Below, piece by piece: positions 60,147-64,000 of a DNA stretch of 64,000 bases. How positions within the stretch are numbered: the stretch's first letter is position 1; every line of letters begins with the position of its first letter. Source of the DNA: Epithemia pelagica (taxonomy: Eukaryota > Bacillariophyta > Bacillariophyceae > Surirellales > Surirellaceae). The position numbers and the translations under genes were made by a program. Location of the stretch: positions 4,216,001 to 4,280,000 of the forward strand of contig OX337229.1 of the NCBI GenBank assembly GCA_946965045.2, read 5' to 3'. The notes beneath the pieces are model-generated. The model was not told the DNA's origin, did no database searches, and worked only from the letters and a program-made list of their open reading frames with translations.

Positions 60147-61011
60147 TTACTTTTCGGTGGTGGCCTCCTCTTCGGCCAGGACCAGTGCCGTGGCTTGTTG
60201 TTCCTCCATCATCCGCTGGACCAACTCAACAAAGCCATCGGGATCCTCCAATCCTTGAATGATATGAGGCGTCGAGTCTGCGGCCGCAATGACATACACC
60301 GTACCTTTGCCGCAAGCACCACAACAAATGCGACGGACAAAGACTTTGGAAATTTCCTGATAGGGCATCTATCATCAGAAGACGTATTCAAGATAAGGTC
60401 GTGATAAATAGGCAGCGACAGATTCCGAAATTGAAGAGAGAAAACAAACACGATAAGAGATGTAAAGTTGGAACAAAACTTTGTAGCATACTTGTTTGAT
60501 CATCTACACGTACCACCGTGGAATTGAGAAAAAAGCTGGCAAAGGGAAAGTGATTGGAATCCTTGCGAATTCCTTTACGAGTTACGGCCACATGCAAGCC
60601 ATGAACATTTTTCTTTTGACGATTCACCACCCGAACAAAAAAGAAGATAATAGCTCCAAAGTAGACAACAAAAATTGGGGCGACATAGACACCGCTCTTG
60701 TCATCATCCATCAAGGGAGCAACCGAGAAGAAGACCATGTAACACGAAAACAAGACAACAAAGAAAGCCATGATCCGATTCAAATTTCGTTTCATGCTAT
60801 CGTAACCGACGTCAAAGACAGCCACCAAATCGGACGACTCGACCTTGTCGTCAAAATATGTATCGATCCAGGTTCGTTCGCTGGCCAACACGGACGTGCC
60901 TTGGGTCAACGGAACAGCCAAGGGGGCCGTCGCAGTGGAGCTTGCCTCATCCACAGCTACTGCCGCATAGGCACGGGCATCTTTTCGTGTGATTCCGCTG
61001 GTGTTTGTCAT
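60147..61011 (-). CDS. Two-helix membrane protein with C-terminal PH-like domain, paralogue 1
   Basis: 239 residues from two exons: 61011-60514 (166 codons) and 60368-60147 (73 codons). The 145-nt intron (60513-60369, GTACGT...ATAG) is in phase 0. The N-terminal cytosolic stretch has a conserved RTWIDTYFDDKVESSDLVAV block; two transmembrane helices follow (MAFFVVLFSCYMVFFSVAPL and VAPIFVVYFGAIIFFFVRVV). The remainder (LHVAVTRKGIRKDS ... MPYQEISKVFVR ... GTVYVIAA ... IIQGLEDPDGFVELVQRMM) resembles the bacterial PH-like (bPH/DUF304) fold. The same exon-intron boundary in the 63-kb paralogue supports the splice model. Function is unknown; membrane association is clear. Confidence 0.8.
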
Positions 61012-61334
61012 GATTAGTTCTACTAATATATGGTCTTAGGGACACTTATTCTTGGGGTTGAAATAGCAACGCTGTGAACTGTGAACATCAAATCGACAAG
61101 TGTCGATTGGCAATCTTCTTCCGGAGCGTTGGAAAGTATGAATTGAACTATATATTCAATAGTACAAAAGAAGAAATACTTAGCGGCGACAGAATAGAAC
61201 AGAATGAAACGTGTCCGTGGTAGGGCTCTATTCGGAACAACACTAATTAACTTCGTTTGAATGGATACGATTCCGCCCTACCTATCCCGCGACCGGTTGC
61301 CTCGCCATCACAAGCCTTACATCTCATCTTCACC
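61012..61334. other. Divergent promoter region
   Basis: 323 bp between the start of PH-like paralogue 1 (minus) and the HA-repeat gene (plus); presumably carries both promoters. No defined element seen. Confidence 0.45.
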
Positions 61335-62666
61335 ATGAAGGGGCAAATCTTCACTCCGTCGCGAACTGTTGGTCACCTGAAGTTGTCATTATCATTACCC
61401 TTTTTGCTACTCTATGTTGGATGGGGGAACGGAATGTGGAGGGAGTTGCGCCACTTCTTGACCAGGGCACCAGAACCATCAGTTGATGGTTCTCTCGGTT
61501 TGCCAGTCTTGTGCGTTGATTCGTTTTCGCTGCATCCTCCTCCTCCCGGTCGGTCCACAACACTGAAGCATGGATACGAGCATTCATATAGACAACAAAG
61601 AAGGCTTTTTGTATCGTCGTTGGTATCGGAAACGACTTCAACATCCTTTGCCAATGCATCCACAATCCCCGCTGGCAGCAAATTGTATCTCGGTCCTTGG
61701 ATGGAACGTGTACTGGAGTTGCAACGCTATGCCAAGCACCATGGACATTGTCGGGTACCAAAACGATACAAGGAAAATCCAGCCTTGGGTAATTGGGTTA
61801 ACAAGCAGCGCGTGGAATATCGTAAATACCAACAAATCAGGGCACAACATCATGAACATGGTTCGTCCAACCAATCCACGATATCCTCTTCTTTGACTGA
61901 GGAACGCATTGCCTTGCTTAATCAGTTGGGGTTTTGTTGGAATGCCACAGCTATTGCAATAACCAAACATTCATCACAACAATCAACAACTACAGTGCGA
62001 ACACCAACAGCAACCCCACCCAAGGACCAAGTTCTACTCAATGACAAGGAAAACAACCATCACTTACCTGCACAATGGATGGCAGACTACGAAAACCTGC
62101 GCCAGTACATGATGGACAACAATCTCGATTCTGTTCATCAGTTGGTCCGTGATTCCCCTTGGGACAAGTGGGTCCAACAAACTCGACAGGAATGGCACCG
62201 CTTTGAGCAGAATTCAGCATCTCAAGAACAACTACGATCGTCTTCCCAACAACGTATGCCATACGTAGACTCTGTATGTCCTCCAAACTTGGATTACGTT
62301 AAAAACGAAACAACTGGGACACACATTGTGTCAGCCGCGGAGGCCATGTCCCAACTGGATCGTTATTGGAATTGGACATCTCGTCGAGCGGTACAATGGG
62401 AACGACAATGGCAAGCCTTGGTCGAGTTTCAAGCAATGTACGGCCATACCTGTGTACCCATTTCGTTTCCCGACAATCCGTCCTTGGCGCATTGGGTCAG
62501 TACGCAACGCAAACAGTACAATCAATGGCAACGCGGGAAAAAGACATGCTTGACCACGGAACGACGCTTGCGATTGCAGTCTCTCAACTTTGTTTGGAAT
62601 CGATGGGATTATGAATTCGAACAAAAACAACGACAGGAACAACAAAACGATCAGATCCGAAATTAG
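61335..62666 (+). CDS. Helicase-associated (HA) domain protein with hydrophobic leader
   Basis: 443 residues from ATG 61335 (CACCATGAAG). A hydrophobic N-terminal segment (LSLSLPFLLLYVGWGNGMW) looks like a signal anchor or leader. HA repeat 1 (about 118-210) has the pattern W..RVLELQRYAKHHGHCRVP, then NPALGNWVNKQRVEYRKY and LNQLGFCW. A middle unit (about 250-300: WMADYENLRQYM ... DKWVQQTRQEWHRF) is degenerate. The last repeat (about 352-430: WQALVEFQAMYGHTCVP, SLAHWVSTQRKQYNQW, LQSLNFVWNRWDYEF) is complete. HA domains are three-helix units often found beside helicases or alone in diatoms and bacteria, and are thought to bind nucleic acid. No helicase core is present. Location is uncertain because a leader is unusual for a nuclear protein. 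Confidence 0.82.
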   Translation: MKGQIFTPSRTVGHLKLSLSLPFLLLYVGWGNGMWRELRHFLTRAPEPSVDGSLGLPVLCVDSFSLHPPPPGRSTTLKHGYEHSYRQQRRLFVSSLVSETTSTSFANASTIPAGSKLYLGPWMERVLELQRYAKHHGHCRVPKRYKENPALGNWVNKQRVEYRKYQQIRAQHHEHGSSNQSTISSSLTEERIALLNQLGFCWNATAIAITKHSSQQSTTTVRTPTATPPKDQVLLNDKENNHHLPAQWMADYENLRQYMMDNNLDSVHQLVRDSPWDKWVQQTRQEWHRFEQNSASQEQLRSSSQQRMPYVDSVCPPNLDYVKNETTGTHIVSAAEAMSQLDRYWNWTSRRAVQWERQWQALVEFQAMYGHTCVPISFPDNPSLAHWVSTQRKQYNQWQRGKKTCLTTERRLRLQSLNFVWNRWDYEFEQKQRQEQQNDQIRN

Positions 62667-63129
62667 TAAAAGGCATAGTGACCACCGAAGCAACGCAACT
62701 ACGTGCGTGTGTGGCAGGAGCAGATACAACGAAACCCTCCACTGCACCCTCTGCGCTCAAACGGATCCGTTCAACATTCGCCGCTTCTTGTTCAGCAGAT
62801 CTCACTTTGCCCTTTGTCTTTGGAATGAGACACATGTACCCTCGATAACAACTCACCTCCCATATCCTGAGGGGCCACACTTGGAGACAAACGACACCAA
62901 ACAGTTTTCAGAGTTCTAGATCTCCAGGACAATGTTACAATCATTGGAATTGGAACTTCTGAACGACACTCTGCTGGAAACCTAGGTACTCTAGCACAAC
63001 CAAAAACCAAATGACTTTAAGAATGGAATTGATTCACCACACAACTTGTAAAGTAGGTCACTATGATTCAGTATCAAGTCTTTACGACTTTTCTTGAGTG
63101 GTGCTGGCCTGAGTTATGGAGAGGACTTT
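62667..63129. other. Intergenic region between convergent genes
   Basis: About 460 bp; no gene, RNA or repeat recognised. Confidence 0.45.
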
Positions 63130-63893
63130 TCACGTGGCTTGCCGGTCCTGCATCATTTGCTGGACCAACTCAACAAAGCCGTCGGGGTCATCCAAGTTAG
63201 GAATACAATGCGAGCTCAAGTCTGCGGCTGCAACGACAAAGACTGTACCCTTGGCACTGTCGAAACAAGTTTTCCGTATGACGACCTCGGAAATTTCATC
63301 GAAGGGCATCTATAACACAATGAACATGTATTGATGGATTAATTCAAAGAAGAAAAACACTTTGAAATTTTGCAGCGACGGCAAGTTAGGTCACAGGTAC
63401 TTACCACTTGGGACATTGGGAAACGGAGATTGAGATCCATGCAAATGCCTCGCTAAGTTACTGCGATATGCCTGCATCTGACAGTCTTCTCCTTACGATT
63501 TCCATTCCCAGTCCAATCAATTATGCAAGTGGCTGTGCAAAAGACAAACCAACAAGGGAGCACAAACGCGCCGATGCCCCTATCTTCGTAATCGGAAAAC
63601 GATTTTGTCATCAATGAAAACAAAATAAGCAACCACCAAAATGCAATAAAAGTGCGGCAAAAACAGCAAGCCACGCTTTTCGACAATTCGTCACTGGTAT
63701 CAAAGACGGCAACCAAATCCGACGAGTCAATCTTGTCCTCAAAATACGTATCGGTCCAGGTTCGTTCTCTGCGCAACACCAATGTACCTTTCTCGAGGGA
63801 ATCATCCGAAGTTTTAGTGGAGGCCTCTTCATCGTACGCTACTGCCGCATAGATACGGGCATCTTTTCGTTTCATTGTATTGGTACTTGACAT
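63130..63893 (-). pseudogene. PH-like membrane protein, paralogue 2, with premature stop
   Basis: Start chosen at MSSTNTMKRKDARIYAAVAY (63893), which aligns with the paralogue 1 start; the open frame begins at 63944. Exon 1 runs to 63405, the intron is 63404-63310 (95 nt, GTAAGT...ATAG) and exon 2 is 63309-63130 (MPFDEISEVVIRKTC ... TVFVVAAADL ... DDPDGFVELVQQMM). Two hydrophobic helices and the RTWTDTYFEDKIDSSDLVAVF block are kept. However, an in-frame TAG at 63455-63453 follows HIAVT, where paralogue 1 has Arg, and would remove the PH-like part. Either this is a young pseudogene, or a truncated product is made, or the base is an error. The intact exon 2 argues that decay is recent. Confidence 0.72.
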
Positions 63894-64000
63894 CAAAGGT
63901 TCCCCTCTATTAGACATGGATCGCGACAATTGAAGACTCTCCAACTCTGACGCAAAACTCTATCTACCACTGGCGTTGGCTTAAGAAGTATGATAATACC

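Noticed and set aside
1-64000. CRISPR arrays, bacterial operons, tRNA and rRNA genes
   Set aside because: No spaced short repeats, no cloverleaf or rRNA core sequence noticed, and introns plus eukaryotic transposons rule out a bacterial context.

Overview
The window reads as nuclear DNA of a diatom, probably a pennate one. The evidence is a host gene with a textbook diatom plastid presequence (hydrophobic leader then an A|FAP cleavage motif, LrgAB/PLGG1 gene at 19495-21663), Ty1/copia elements of the diatom CoDi type, short host introns (about 95-165 nt, GT-AG) and a helicase-associated (HA) repeat protein of the kind common in diatoms. I cannot name the species from sequence alone.

Host genes sit in three islands. 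Island 1 (1-8.6 kb): a NUDT6-like Nudix hydrolase cut by the window edge, a probable mitochondrial DUF6787-like membrane protein, and a GAF protein with a decayed kinase domain, separated by three non-autonomous DNA transposons. Island 2 (16.4-24.6 kb): a small acidic secreted or plastid protein, an alpha/beta-hydrolase-fold protein that has lost its nucleophile, a PLGG1-like glycolate/glycerate transporter, a membrane-anchored protein with two beta-rich repeats, and a tail-anchored FAD monooxygenase. Island 3 (57.6-64 kb): an ankyrin protein, a PH-like membrane protein, an HA-repeat protein, and a second PH-like copy with a premature stop.

About two thirds of the window is mobile DNA, much of it nested. 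Copia element A (9732-16021, 299-bp LTRs, TSD TCGTG) lies inside a TA-flanked element with about 115-bp inverted repeats (9100-16134). Element D (24886-34084) is a DIRS-order tyrosine-recombinase element with Ngaro/PAT-type split direct repeats. Its gag, RT remnant, RNase H and recombinase are on the minus strand, and two further ORFs overlapping by ATGA are on the plus strand. A PIF/Harbinger gene pair (Myb-like protein and DDE transposase) lies at 34.5-37.1 kb. A family of elements with about 87-bp inverted repeats, each able to fold on itself, occurs at 4903-6286, 37274-38587 and 38677-57556. The last copy has been split by two CoDi-like copia elements: B (39328-49127, complete, 721-bp LTRs) and C (49303-57312, 3'-truncated).

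The most interesting signal is a small protein built from a coiled coil with an RQxEIxRRL core plus a C-terminal SH3/KOW-like domain. It is encoded both as the first ORF of copia element A and on the antisense strand of element D, two elements that move by unrelated mechanisms. Also unusual are predicted membrane segments inside the gag-pol proteins of B and C, and repeat identity that makes A, B and D look young although B and D carry inactivating lesions.
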